Assembly: GCA_963575745.1 (NCBI GenBank)
Contig: CAUYUJ010015295.1
Location: forward strand, 277,501 to 341,500
Length of the DNA stretch: 64,000 bases
Direction: 5' to 3'
Source: Prorocentrum cordatum
Taxonomy: Eukaryota; Sar; Dinophyceae; Prorocentrales; Prorocentraceae
Part shown: positions 31,290-44,200 of the stretch, piece by piece
Position numbering within the stretch: the stretch's first letter is position 1
Layout of the letters: each line of letters opens with the position of its first letter
Notes under the pieces: generated by a model
Database searches by the model: none
Told to the model about the DNA's origin: nothing
The model's input: the letters and a program-made list of their open reading frames with translations, nothing else
Made by a program: the position numbers and the translations under genes

Positions 31290-31860
31290 TCGTCTCGTCT
31301 GCCAAAGGCGTAACCGATGGCGTAACCAAAAGCAGGACAGATTAGCAGCCGAAGCCGCTCCCTATGGCGCAACCAATGCCAATATGTTTCAAGTGTCGGC
31401 TGCCGAGGCCACAGCTTATGCTGCAAACAATAGCACGACCTGCTGCGATTCGGCAAACAATGGCATGACGTGCTGCGCTTCGGCAATAGATGGCAGGACG
31501 TCCTAAGTTCAGGTGGCACCGGCGCAGGCTACAGCGCACCCGATGACGTTTGAGCGTCGGCAACCGAGGGCGCAACCCGTGGCACAACACATAGCAAATA
31601 GTGATCGTGCTGTCGGTCGAGGGCGCAAGTTTCGGCACAACCGACATGAGCACGTTTTATGTATCGGCGGCCCTCGGCTCATCAACATCCAACAAGATGG
31701 TCTTAGTACCGGCAGCCCTCGGCAGAACGTGTGCACCAACCAGTCGCAGATCGTCGTTTGTCTCGGCGGTCGAAGGCGCAACCCATGCCGCAACCGATAG
31801 CAACATGTTGTACGGTCTGGCGCCACTCGGCTAATGTTTGAAAAGTCGGCGCTCGGGGGC
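31290..31860 (+). repeat. degenerate tandem repeat (GGCGCAACC / TCGGCRGYCGAGG words)
   Basis: Words like ATGGCRCAACCRATRGC and GTCGGCNGCCGAGGGC recur at uneven spacing of about 40-90 bp from 31290 to 31860. No intact frame spans the units. Confidence 0.6.
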
Positions 31861-32840
31861 TCAACTTAGCGCAACCAGCAGCAGGACGGCTGAAGTTGCG
31901 GTCGCCTTCGTCATAACATACGGCGCACCACAAGCAGACGGTCGAATCCACAGGGTCCGACCCCCACTGGTGTTGCGGTGCTACGCTCGATATGCGTTCC
32001 GCGTTCGGGCGATGGTCCCAAAATTGCGAATGGTGTCAGGGCTCACATACGCAATGTGCGACTTTGCTCCCAGACTAGCTCATATTATTTCTAGTTTCAC
32101 ACATGCTTGAGTTGGCAACCCTCGTCCGCCCATCCAGCAACGATAACCAGGTAAGTGACTGCTCATGAAAAGGAAGGGAGAGAACATCTGTGAAACGACG
32201 ATGGAAAAGTAGGCAAGCCAACGAACGGGCCAGCCCAACCAGCTCCCACAAAATAGGTAGCAAGAGGCATTCCAGAACATCAGGACACCGTGCAGAGTAT
32301 GTTTTTGTTTGGGGGGGGCACTCTTGAGGCTCCGTTTGAACCAGTAAAGGAAAGGGAGGGGGGTTTGCGGGCCTCCTGGAAGCAGCCGTGGACGCCATGG
32401 ACAGCAGGGGACGGTTGCAAAGTATGCCCCCCTTTGATTGGGGCATGGAAAACACAGCTTGAGCTATAGGTCGGGGGCATTGGATAAGGAAACCTTCGAT
32501 AAGGAATCCAGGGTCTGGAAGCCAGTGGAACTCCAATCATGGAGTGGTCATGGATACCACCGCCGCCCTAGCACTCATCAGATAAGGAAGCCTCCAGGGC
32601 CTGAAGCTTCCTGGGCACGTTCCTTAACCAACACCCCCACCGTGTAGGTCGGGGCGTGTTGTCAGCCTTTTCTGGGCTCTCGTGGAGCAGTTCTAGGCGC
32701 ACCTGGAGAGGCACTGCGTGCCATGCCTGAGCCATCTTGGGGCACGAGAGGTCAACGGGGAGCCCAGACACGCGGGATGGCGAAGCCCAGCTGCAAGAAC
32801 AACATGCGGCTCAATTGATCGGGCAGGTCGGGGTCATCCG
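31861..32840. other. unique sequence, no gene recognised
   Basis: A minus frame at 32075-32536 is the longest (153 codons) but matches no known family. Nothing else can be supported. Confidence 0.25.
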
Positions 32841-32849
32841 GGTGAGGCC

Positions 32850-33760
32850 TGGGGGGGCCGTGCAGGCCCATCGTGGGGCGGTATCGGGGCGTCGTGGGGG
32901 CAAGTTGGGGGCACCATGGGGCCAGCGGGGGCCATCTTGCGCCGCATTGGGGGCAATAGGTCTTTGTATGCTCCATGTGTGGCGCCATCCAGAGAAACAC
33001 TGGACGCCATGACCCCTTGCACCCCTCCCCCCCCCGTGTCCAGGCCCCTTTGGGGTGATTTTTGATGGGGGGGGCTTGCCGTTCTGGAGCAGCCGGATAA
33101 CAACAGCACCTACACCGCAAGCAGATCCCACCTTCAGTAGCACGCCATGCCCCCTCCATTGCAATGTATACCACACTTGGTACCCCACTATAGCTCACAA
33201 GGGGCGTGTATGAGTGTAACCCCTTAAGCCCGAAGTTCGAGGGGAGGCTTGCAACGGCACGGTTTCAATGTAGCAGAAGTTGTCAGCACAGATATGTGAT
33301 TTGAAATTCTTGGCGCGTCGCGTGTCCCCACCAGCCCATCAATAAACGATGAACGGGCGAGTTGTCTTAATTTGGGGATTTCGGCAGCATGCATCAGTGC
33401 GCCTACCGTCTATGCCAGTCGCTGATAGTTCGCTTGTTGGAGGCGTACTGGCAGTGTTGGACGGCGATGGGGCTGCTCCTTGGGCCCTCTTGGGGGGGTT
33501 CGCATGGGGCCATCGTGGTGCTCTGTCGGAGCCCTCTTGGGGTCTGGGGGGGAGAGGGCATCTTTGAGGCAATCGATCCGAGGAGATGATTTCTAAGTAC
33601 GCTCATGCCTCTCCCGCCAGAGGTCGAACCGTAGCATATTGGGGCGGTTTGGGAGGCACTCTTGGGCGCTCTTGGGACCGCGTTGGGGCTCTTGTGGGCT
33701 CCCCGTGGGGCTCGTCATCTTTGGAGGTTCGAAAGATAGCCAGAATCTAAACAGCGAGCA
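32850..33760 (+). repeat. CTTGGG-type degenerate repeats in clusters
   Basis: GGGGCCATCTTGGGG-type words cluster at 32860-32960, 33460-33560 and 33640-33725, with unique sequence between. Same motif as 19126-19610 and 38130-38600. Confidence 0.6.
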
Positions 33761-34955
33761 TGCGAAAAAACAACAACACACGAACAACCAGAATAATGAA
33801 CAAGTATGTGCTCGACAGGTTGTAGCCTCTCGAGGGCGTGCCTGGCAGGCTCCGGGGCCCCGTGCCCCCCCCCCCTTCTGACGATCTTGAGGCGTAGCGG
33901 ATGCACGTTGGAAGCTGTAGGCTGCCATATCGGGCGGTGTGGTGTTATCGTCGAGGACCCGTGGGGCACTATGGGTCCATCTTGGGCGCTTTCGCGCGAC
34001 ACGCCCGACCCCCCCCGCCAAGACCCAAGGGCGGAGGTTTGGGGGAGGGGCCAAGTTCCAAGGGCCTACTTCACAAGATGCCTCGCTCATTGCCACCCGC
34101 CCACCCACCATATCAGCAGCACCAGGGGCTCAACATAAGCATCTGCCGCCATCGGACAATGCGAACCGATGCTGGCGCCAGACGCGCGGCGTTCGCGAGG
34201 TGAAGAGTGCCAGGTGCGCCACGCGCACCATGTGCGCCAGGTGACACAGGGGCCCAAGCATGCCAAGCGCGCCTGGTGCGCCAGATGGGCCGCGCGCGCC
34301 AGTTGTAGCACGTGCTCCAGCCGCACCACGTGCGTGACATTTCGCAGAGTGCGCCAGGCGGCGACAGGTGCGCCAGCGCACGTGTCAGCACACATCGAAC
34401 AGCGCGTCGGCCCCCCATCCCCCCCCCCCACCCCACTCACCCACCCCCCACCCCCCCCTACCCACCCCACAATCCTTGTCAAAAACACGTGCGGAGCGGA
34501 GCGGTGTGTATGGTCTGTGAACTTGCAACAAGTTCGCATTCATTGCTGGCAGGGATCGCAGAGCAGCGCGCAGCGGGCAAACATGCTCACACCCCTGCCA
34601 TGCCCAGACGGCACATGCAAAGTGGTCGCAGAGTCCCCGCTCATGACCATGGTTGTTGCCGCCGCGTACGCCCTGCGTTGTTTTTGACAGGGATGGCTGG
34701 GATTGTGCTCATGTTTCCCGACTGGCGACCCGTCGAGAGGGGGAGGGCCTGTTCATTGGCAAGGAGCAATGGTAAGCCTCCTCCCGACTTGGAAGGAGTG
34801 CGATGGAGGGACGAGCTCGTTGAACCACATACGCCCTGAGGGCCGATGGAGTCATGAGTACGGCACGGCGGGTGGGCATGGTGGTGGCCGCGCCCAAGCG
34901 GCGCAGCTCATTTTCTGGCTTCACGGGCGGGGCAGCATCGGCAAGGGACACAGTT
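33761..34955. other. unique and low-complexity sequence, no gene recognised
   Basis: Degenerate GTGCGCCAGG words repeat at about 34170-34390; C-rich runs lie at 34415-34475. Exons of the dynein gene upstream of 35191 could lie here, but I could not find the expected motifs. Confidence 0.35.
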
Positions 34956-34959
34956 CGAT

Positions 34960-35185
34960 GCCTCCTCCTCCTCCTCCTCCCCCTCCCCCTCCCCCTCCTC
35001 CTCCTCCTCCTCCTCCTCCTCCTCCTCCTCCTCCTCCTCCTCCTCCTCCTCCTCCTCCTCCCCCCTCCCCCTCCCCCTCCTCCTCCTCCTCCTCCTCCTC
35101 CTCCCCTCCTCCCCCTCCTCCTCCTCCTCCTCCTCCTCCCTCCTCCTCCTCCCTCCTCCTCCCTCCTCCTCCTCCCTCCTCCCAT
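34960..35185 (+). repeat. (CCT)n pyrimidine tract
   Basis: A near-perfect CCT/CTC repeat directly upstream of the first dynein exon. It would supply the polypyrimidine stretch before the CCCATTTCAG acceptor. Confidence 0.9.
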
Positions 35186-35190
35186 TTCAG

Positions 35191-35276
35191 AGGTCATGCG
35201 GTGCGAGTGTGGGAGGGAGGTGACCGAAGACATCCTTCGCCGTACGCCCGAGCCCTGGGACCTGGCGCAGGTGCAG
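35191..35276 (+). CDS. dynein heavy chain exon a
   Basis: 86 nt after a CCCATTTCAG acceptor. It encodes the stretch ending in [16 protein letters not shown], which in the family precedes the Tyr-Pro of the NTVL motif. It ends at a GA donor (GAAGCG). The alternative GT donor six bases earlier would shorten a conserved spacing by two residues. Confidence 0.8.
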
Positions 35277-38200
35277 GAAGCGAGATCCTTCTTCGAGGGC
35301 CGTCTCTGCCCACTGGCGCCGGGCCGAACATTTGCAAATCTGCGTGAACCCAGGGGTGCGCGTGTGCGCGCGCGTGTCGGTGTGCGCGCATGTGTGTGCG
35401 TGTGCGCGCGAGTATGTGGGGGGGCAGCTCTCGGCTGAGGCACGCGCAGCTGGTCGGCTCAGCAAGTCCAGGAAGTGCGAACCGGTGGCCCGTGCGGCGC
35501 GGCGAGCCCTCCGCTGCACGCTCGCTGTTCCAAGCACCCTGTGTGCGGACGACAACGTAGACCAAGCCGTATGCCATGTCGAGCGGCGCATGTTGCCATC
35601 ATAGCGCAAGATGTGCTTGTAGCCCGAGATGCAGCAGCGCCTTAACGGTTCGCGCTTCGCGGGGGGGATCCACATCTTTTCAGGGCGAGGTCGTTCCCGT
35701 TCACATTGGGAGGTCTGTCGTGCGTCGGTGCCCGTGCCCGTGCCCGTCAGCTGGCCTCTCTACGCTAAACAAGTGGCATGTTTGTTCGGAATTGTCGTGC
35801 CGCGTTTTCGTTGCCGCTGGCACTCGCTTCATTCGTATGATGATGTGTAGGTGGTCGTTGCAAGCGTCTTCTGTACAGCGCTCTATCAGGAGATGTACCC
35901 AACTATGTACGAAGAGTCCATGAACACTGTGCTGATCCAAGAGTTGACGCGCTTCAATCGGAGGGGCAAACCAATGGTCCCAAGCAGAGAGGCGGTGCAG
36001 CTGAGCATTTGCGAGTGCTCTCAGGCCAGGATTCGTGTACGGTCAGCCGTGTCACTCCGTGACTTCTTCCACGTTTCGCAAGATGTCCCAGCTGCAAGTG
36101 TCGTCAAGTCGGAGTGGTGTTATGTGTGTTTTGGTTGTTGCTGTTGCTGTTGTTGCTGCTGCTGGTTGTGCAGAGGGACGTGCAGGCGAGGTGGTTGTTG
36201 TTGTTGCTGTGAGGAGGAGGAGGAGGAGGAGGAGGAGGAGGAGGAGGAGGAGGAGCGTGCACCCGAGACGGAGAGGAGGTACATGTCGGGAGTACCGGGC
36301 GGGCAGGCTCACCCACGTCATCAAGGCGAGCCTGCACGACATACAGAAGGCCTTGAAGGGGCTGTTGCTGATGAGCGAGGATCTGGAGCAAGTGTTCAAC
36401 TCCATCTTCAACGGGAGAGTTGTGAAGGGGGTGCATTCGCATGTTGCTTCACTCGGCTAGTGATGTTGGCATGCTTCTTTAGCACGTGTCGTCATGCTAA
36501 CGTGGGCACTGGCGTTGGATGGGGGGAGGAGGAGGAGGAGGAGGAGGAGGAGGAGGAGGAGGAGGAGGAGGAGGAGGAGGGAGCAGGGAGAGGAGGGGGG
36601 GGGGCAAGCTTGGTGCGATCGCGCCTCATCTGACATCCTATCCCTCGCGGACGCATGTCATAGCCGACCTGCGACTCACACTGAAAGTTCACTCCGTGTT
36701 ATGCGCAATCGGAACAAATTGAGCTGCGTGCTCAGAGGGGGAGAAGGTGGCGGGTGAGCATGAGGGGATGCGCGGGAGGAAGAGGATGAGGACGAACAGC
36801 AGCAGCAGGAACTCAAGCGGCAGGGTCGGGAGGGAAAGGAGGACCAGGGGAAGGCGTACGAGGGAAAATGAGGGGGGGGGACCACAATGAAGCAGGGCGC
36901 GGATCCAGAAAAAGGGGCCCGCGCTGTGGCAGAAGAGCGCCACCCTGGACGCCGGGCACGGCGCGCGGAGCCGAATGTGAGGCCCACGCCGCAGCGGGAG
37001 CACCAGCTCGAAGCACCGACAGCATCTGGGTTTTCAAATACGCACGACAGAGATTACGGTCGGGGCCCTGAAGAAGGAACCCTTTTCGTTGGGGAGGGGC
37101 TCCGCGTTCCTCGGGTGTTTCACAGCTTGCCTCGGGCTTCCCTTATGTCTTCGACAGGAAGTCGAAGGTTAACTTATGGAAAAAGGGGGCCTCGTTCCTT
37201 ATTTAGGGTTCCTTAGGTGAACGCCCCGACTGTATGTGTGTGAGAGAAACAGCGCGCGGAGGGGCGGGAGGCGGGAGATCTGCCGGACAACCTCAGGAGG
37301 GAGGGTGGAGAAGAGAGGGACCGCACATGGACATTACATCCGAACCCTGTGGCCCAAGATGCCCCCCAGACCCCCCGAACTTGTACTGATGGCGTGGCGA
37401 CGGGGGCGACGTGAGTGGACAGAAATATTCGAACCCCAAAGCACCGCCTTTACTGAGACCAACATTGATGTCGGGGGCGCGGGGGTGATTTAAAATCTCC
37501 CTCGAATGTGCAAGGGTTCGAATATATTGTCCATCTACTGGAGATCGGCTCCTTGACCCTCTTCGCTCCCTCCCCTGCTGTGCACTTCTCTCCCCTTTGG
37601 ATTTGTAAGTACGCAAGACAGAAATTATGTGTGTGAGAGAGAGAAACAGCGCGCGGAGGGGCGGGAGATCTGCCGGACAACCTCAGGAGGGAGGTCACCA
37701 CCCACCAAACCACCCCAACCCAGCCCGAAGGCTCAGATTTACCCTCGATTTCTAGTGGGGGGGGTCCGGGAACATAGAAAAAAACATATATGGAGCCCAT
37801 ACCCCCCCCAACCCGAAATTCGGGTCTTCGGTGTGTCCTAGGGCCCCTTCATCAGCGAAAAGCTACTCGCGAAAAACAGCCCCCGCAGAGGAAGTCGACA
37901 GTTGGCAGGACCAGCGGCGCGAACAAAGTTGTTGTTGGAGGTATGGGGAGGACGAGGGCGAGACGGAGGAGGGGAAGGAGTCAGGAGGAATGAGCGTGCG
38001 CCAATACATAAACAGTGGAGTTGGAGTCTCGAGAGCCTCTCTGGAGAGACCGTGGAAGGCATGGCCCCTATCTCCAGTGGCATTCGGCCCATCCCGCCAC
38101 CGTGCCTAGGTTGCGGGTCAGAGTTCTCAGGGATGCGTCTTCGAGGCGTTCTCTCGGGGGCCTCTTGGAAGCAGGTGGGGGGCATCTTGGGAGCCTCTTG

Positions 38201-41200
38201 GGGGCGTCTTTGAACCCTCTTGAGGTCTCTTGGGGGCTTCCTGGGGGGCCCTCGGGGCCGAGGGCTAGAAATGTCCTCTCGGATTCCCCATCTGGGCCTC
38301 CTCTTGGGGCCGTCTTTGGGCTCGCTTGGGCCGTCTTGGGGCCCCCTTGAGGGCCTTTGGGGCCGGCTCGGGGCGATCTTGGGGGCCTCGTGGGCCATGT
38401 TGGAGCGTCGGGAAGCCGAAAAGGCGAGAAGGCCAAAACGCTTCAAAAACTTCAGGGAAATCAGTGATTTGTGCCTCTTGGGGCCCTCTTGGGCTGTGTC
38501 GAGGCCACCGTGGGGGTAATGGGGCACTCTTGGGCCGTCTCGGAGGCATCGTCGGCCATCTTGGGCGCTTTTTGGGCCCACGTTTGGCCGGCTGCGCTGC
38601 TGGAGGACGTTCGCGCCAAGCCCAGGGAATCCTTGGAAACCCCGGGGAATCCCCAGAAATCCCAGGGGGAAGCCTGGGGAATCTACAGAAGTCATTGTGA
38701 GACCAGTGGCCCGGGCCCGTAAAACTTTCGAAACACGGCACAGTTCTCAGGGCTCCACGAGCCTTGGGGCACTCCACGACGTGCTGCAGGCACGGTGGCG
38801 GACCTCCACAGGAATGAGTTTCCCCTGCGTCTCGCACTGCCAAGAGTATGTTTAGCCGACGGCTTCAGTGACTGCAGTGTATCAGCGAGCCTGCAGCCGC
38901 GCAAACATGAGCATTTGCCCTCATCCATTTCTCGCCTCACGTGCGACATCATAACCGAATGATGATAGATGCAGGGGAGGAAGACGCCATCACTGTGGCT
39001 TGCCAGCAGCTACCCGTCCTTGAAGCCATTGGGCAGCTACACGAATGATTTGATAGAGCGCCTGAAATTCTTCCAGAACTGGATAGACCAAGGCGAGGAT
39101 GTTGCACTTGAAGCTTGGCATGTTGGTACAGTGCCCAATGTAGCGCTGTTGCAGAGAGCATAGGGAAATCAAAGGTTAGCAGAGGAGGAGCTCTGGATGC
39201 TTTGTCATTGAGACGCCAGGGAGGAGGAGGAGCAGGAGGAGGAGCAGGAGCAGGGGGGTCTGACATTCTACCCCTCCCACCCGTCCTTTCCATTGTGTTG
39301 CTTGTGCCTCTACCTGCGGACGCGTGTCATAGCGGACCTGGAGCTCCAAGACGACCCCATCTTGTTACGCGCAATCGGACAATGGGAATGTGTGTACATA
39401 TCTGGAAGAAGAGGAGGAGGTGGCGGATGAACAGGAGGAACACTTGGAGGATGAGGAAGGAGGAGGACGACAACGAACAGCAGCAGTAGGAATTGGAGTG
39501 GAAGGAGTGGGAGGAGCAAGAGAACAAGGGGAAGGCGGATGAGGGGAAAGGACGGGGCGGCAACGATGAGCAGGGACTCGGAGCCAGAAAGATGGTTTGT
39601 GACTTGGGCGAGAGCGCCATTCGGAGCGACGGGGGGCACCGCCCCAAGCCCCAAAATGAGGCCCACGCCTCAGCGGGAGCACCATCCTGGAAGGACCCAG
39701 GGAGGTCGGACAGAACAGGCACGCAAGAAACACGGGGCGTGAAAACGACCACAGCCACTGTTTTTCTTTTGCTGCCGCCGTCCAGCCAGCAGCAACAAAG
39801 AACAACTCCTCCTCCTCCTCCTCCTCCTCCTCCTCCTCCTCATCCTCCTCCTCCTCCTCCTCCTCCTCCTCCTCCTTGGTGGCTGTGGTCATTTCCCCGT
39901 CCCGCAAGAAAGAGCAACTCGGACCCGGCCTGCGGGTCAGAAAAAACATCACGGGCAGGAGGCGCGCGCTGCTCTCCGCGCGTCCTCGGGATAGAGAGAG
40001 AGAGGAGAGAGAGAGGGAGAAAGAGAGAGAGAGAGAGGAGAGGGGAGAAAGAGAGAGAGAGAGAGAGCAGTATTCAGATCGAGTAACTCTAATGAGGAGG
40101 GGAGGAGGGAGGCAGGGAGGACGGGAGGAGGGAGGAAGCAGGGAGGGAGATCGGAGGGAGCTGGGAGGGAGAGCGGAGGAGGGAGGAGTGATTTGTGGAG
40201 GAGGGAGGGCGCAGGGAGGGTGGAGAGTGGACGATGGAGGACAAGGGAAGTCGGAAGCGGAATCGAGCTTTGGGGGCACCGAGGTCGCCTGAACTAGCGG
40301 GACGCCTGGGCATCTCCTGGCGCGTCGCCAGGGGACAGGGAGCACGAGATGGAGGAGGAGGAGGAGGAGGAGGAGAAGAGGAGGAGAAGGAGAAGGATAA
40401 GGAGAGGAGGAGGAGGAGGAGGAGGAGGAGGAGGAGGAGAAGGAGGAGGGCCAGGAGACCATGGTCCTGCGTAGGACAGCCTGCCAGGCTAAGTGCGGCT
40501 TTGCGCTGCTGGACGGCCGTCGACCAGGCTCCCCCTCAGGCCCTGCGGGATCTGGATCGGCCGAGAACCCACACCACTGGAAGGAGCAGTGAGGGCCTGC
40601 TGGCTCCTTGCAGTGCGCACCCTGCACGTGAGCCCCTGGTTTGTGGGGTTGCGCCCCTCACCTTGGACGTCAGAGCGCTGGCCCCGGCACAGGGCCAGGA
40701 GGAGGAGGAGGAGGAGGAGGAGGAGGAGGAGGAGGAGGAGAAGGAGGAGGAGGAGGAGGAGGAGGGGGGGGATCGGAAGGGCGAAGACGAGCATGAGGGC
40801 CAGGAGAAGCACGTGGTCCCGAGCACGGCCGTGCGCTCCCCGTGGCCGCCAGGCCCGGCAGCTTCCCCCCGGGCGCGGGGCGGCGCTTCGAGCTCTTTCG
40901 GTGCGCTGGACAGGTGCGGCCAGGGGCTGCTGCCGTGTTTCTCCCCCGCCATCCCTCGCGCCCCCACCCCGCCAGCGGCGCCGGCACGCAAGGCTTGTGA
41001 GCTGAGTGTTCTCCCCTTGCAGGTGGGTTCGCGTCTCGCGCCCGTGGCGTGTGCGGGCTGCTGCGTGCTGGCGCTCTTCCCTCCGCCTCGCCCCCCTCCC
41101 TCCCAAACGATCAGTGAGGCGTTGGGGGGGGGGGGAGGCGTCCCTCGCACCCGCCTCTCGCTTCCTCCCCTGGCGTGGCCGCGGTCGCATCGGCAGTGCG

Positions 41201-44200
41201 CCCCTCCCGAGGCATCCCTGTCAAGTTCTGGATCAGCGGGGAGAGGGAGGGGCTGGAGGGGGAGGAACGGGGGAGGGGTAGGGGTGGTAGGAGGAGGCGG
41301 AGGAAAAGGAGGAGGAGGAAGAGGAGAAGGAGGAGGAGAAGGAGAAGAAAAAAGAGGAGGAGGAGGAGGAAGAGAAGGAAGAGGAGGAGGAGGAGGAGGA
41401 GGAGGAGGAAGCGGAGGAGGAGGCCCCTCCCGAGGCATTCCTGTCAAGTTCTGGATCAGCGGCATCTACTTCACTCAGGCTGCGGGGGCGGCGCCGGAGC
41501 GCCCCAGGCTCGTCGAGGGACGCGCGGCCTCGCGCGAGCAGCACGAGTGCGGGAGCAGCACCTCCGAAGCCATTGTTTTTTGCAAGAAGAAGGCGAGGAG
41601 GAGGAGGAGGAGGAGGAGGAGGAGGAGGAGGGCGATGGAGGAGGAGGAGGAGGGGGAGGGGATAGGGAAGAGGGAATAGAAGAGGGAGGAGCGGTTGGAG
41701 TCCCTTCCTTTGAGGGAGGAGCAGAATTTGCGCCGACGCGCCCTGGCTCGCCTCAAGGCCCACCAGAGGATGTTCTAAGAACCGTTTGTGTTCTGCACGA
41801 CATGCTCTCAGAACATGTCTGGCCGAGACCGTCTTGGTTTAAAAACATCGGGCTCGTGTCCTAAGAACATTGTGTTTGTTCTTACAACATTTTGGGGTTC
41901 TCAGAACATGTCGTGGTAGGCCTGCAGGAATGCCGGGACGGACGGTCACTGCTCAAAAGAGCTCGCGTGCCCCGAGTTGTTCCGTGCTCGATGTTGTCCC
42001 TGTCCTGGCCTCGTCTTCGAGGCCCTCGCCGCCACCGCTCGATTCGCTTCGAAATTCTGGTCAGAACACACCCCGGGAGAGGTCAATCCCAGAAGATTCG
42101 GGGCACCCTTGCAGCAACGCGAGCGAGGTGGTCCGATCGGCCTCTGGTCTGAAAGAGGGCGGGCCGCTCAGCAACGGGCCTGAGTTCGCGCTGGCGGTGG
42201 GAGGCGGCCACGGAGTGGATGGGGCTTTTGATAGCGGGAAGACGTTCTCATCAGCAGGAACGCCGCGTGGTGCACTCAGAAGAGAGTTGCCCACACAGCC
42301 ACACGAGGCAAACCACGGCACAGAATATTGGCGAACAGCGTTGAGGAAGGGCAGGAACGTCGTTGCCATAAGTATCCTCTTCCCTGGCAGATTTCGCGCC
42401 AAGGGGGGTGAGGACGTTCGGGTGGTAGTTGCAAGGTAGGGGGTGAGTGTATTGTGCAGGTATTCTTAAGCCGAGGTGATGACCTGTTGCCGAACGAACT
42501 CGCGCCAGGGATGATGAGGATGCGTCGGTGGTGTGAGGGCATGGGGGTGGAATGTGCTATGTTAGGGGAAAGACATAATGAATCCAATCGCAATCTGAGT
42601 GTCACGAGATGCGCTGAATTGAATGGCGCTGGTTTGAATTGCAATCGACCATGAACGGCATTTGTTTACGCGTGGGTGAGCGCGCTGGGCTTGCAACTAT
42701 AGGAGGGTGGATGAAGGTTTTTCTTGGGTCGCAGATTCAGGCGGGTGGAAGAGAATACATGTGGTTTGCGTTGCAGTCTTACGCGGGCGAGTGAGGATGC
42801 TTGGGCTTGCAAGTTTACGTAGGCTGGTGGGTGAGGATATTTCGGGTTGCGGTTTATTTTGTTGGATGTTCTTGTGTATCTTTGGAGAGGGCACCCTCGA
42901 ATCTTCTTCAGTTTGGTTGGTGGAGGGTCTCACGTTCTTGAGAGAGGTGATTGTGTCCTAGGTCCGGTTGGATCATCATCAACATCAGCAGCATGACCCT
43001 CTTCCCCTCTTCTCGCTGCACTCTCCCTTCTCTCTCACGTTCTTTCCTGTTCACGATTCCCTGCGGGCCTCCTCCCGCAGGTGCGCCACCTGTTGGCACG
43101 CCCAGGAGGAGGAGGAGGGCGAGGACGAGGACGAGGACGAGGAGGAGGAGGAGGAGGAACAGGAACAGGAGGAGGAGGAGCAGGAGGAGGGGGGAGGGAG
43201 AGGGAGGAGGAGGAGGAGCAGGAGGAGGAGGAGCAGGAGGAGGGGGGGGGAGAGGGAGGAGGAGGAGGAGGAGGAGGAGGAGGAGGAGGAGGACCTCCTC
43301 ACACGATTTGGTGCAAGTGGGGCGGGCGGCAGGCGTTCACCACGGGGGCGTCCCAGAACTATGCCCGCAAGCGCGCGGCTCTGCGGCCCCGTCCCCTCTC
43401 CGGCCTGTCAGTCCCGCCGCCTGCGGACCCTCGTCCTAGTCTTGGCGTCGCTCGGACGTGTGTGTGTGTGTTTTTTTCTCGGCGAGGACCCTCGTGGAGA
43501 AGACCAGAGCATCTCGCCAACGAATACCTTCACGAAATCGGAAAGACAAACACGGGGAATGACCGCTCCAGCGATGGCCGGTGATCTTCCACTCTCTCCC
43601 ATCGCTATGCGTCCGTCGATGTCTCCTCCCGCCCCAGCTTCACGTCCCTTTCTCTCCTCATCCCTCACAATCGAGGCCCTCAGCGTTCGCACGCTCCTCA
43701 CCATGATCGTTAGATCCACACCCTCCCCGATCTCCCCATCCGCTTCCCCTATCATGCAGCAGTTGTGCTGTCATCTCCTCCACGTGCTCCTCTTCCTCCT
43801 CTTCCTCTCCTCTTCCTCCTCCCCCCTCATCCGCATCACCATGGCGAGCACCACCCCTCATCCTTATCCTATCCTTTCTCCTCTTGCCCACCGATCGGGC
43901 GTGACCTGGCCCGATGGGCCTCGACTGGCCTCGCCTGCTTCTGCGCGGCACCACTTTGGACAAAGAGGAGGCGGGATGGGGAGCACGCCGGAAGGATGGG
44001 GACGAGGGGCAAGGTGGAGGAAGAGGAAGAGGACGGAGAGACGGGAGGTGGAAGGGAAGAGATGAGTAAGAGGAGGAGGAGGAGGAGGAGGAGGAAGAGG
44101 CGGAGGAGCAGCAGGAAGAGGAGGGGGAGAAGGAGGAAGAGGAAGACGAGGAGGAGGCAAACACTCAACCTTTACAAAACCCATCACGCACTAAAGTAAG

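Noticed and set aside
34930-34960. P-loop-like GRGSIGKG near the dynein exons
   Set aside because: It does not match a dynein AAA Walker A motif, lies downstream of where such a domain should be, and runs straight into the (CCT)n tract.
38890-38960. Dynein-like SASLQPR ... [10 protein letters not shown] just before exon d
   Set aside because: It resembles the block expected before exon a, but lies in the intron before exon d, out of order and ending in a stop. Probably coincidence.
40195-41679. 494-codon plus-strand frame
   Set aside because: Mostly Glu/Gly/Arg from GGA tracts. It contains dynein exon e by chance in frame, but the exon is bounded by splice sites and the rest is intron.
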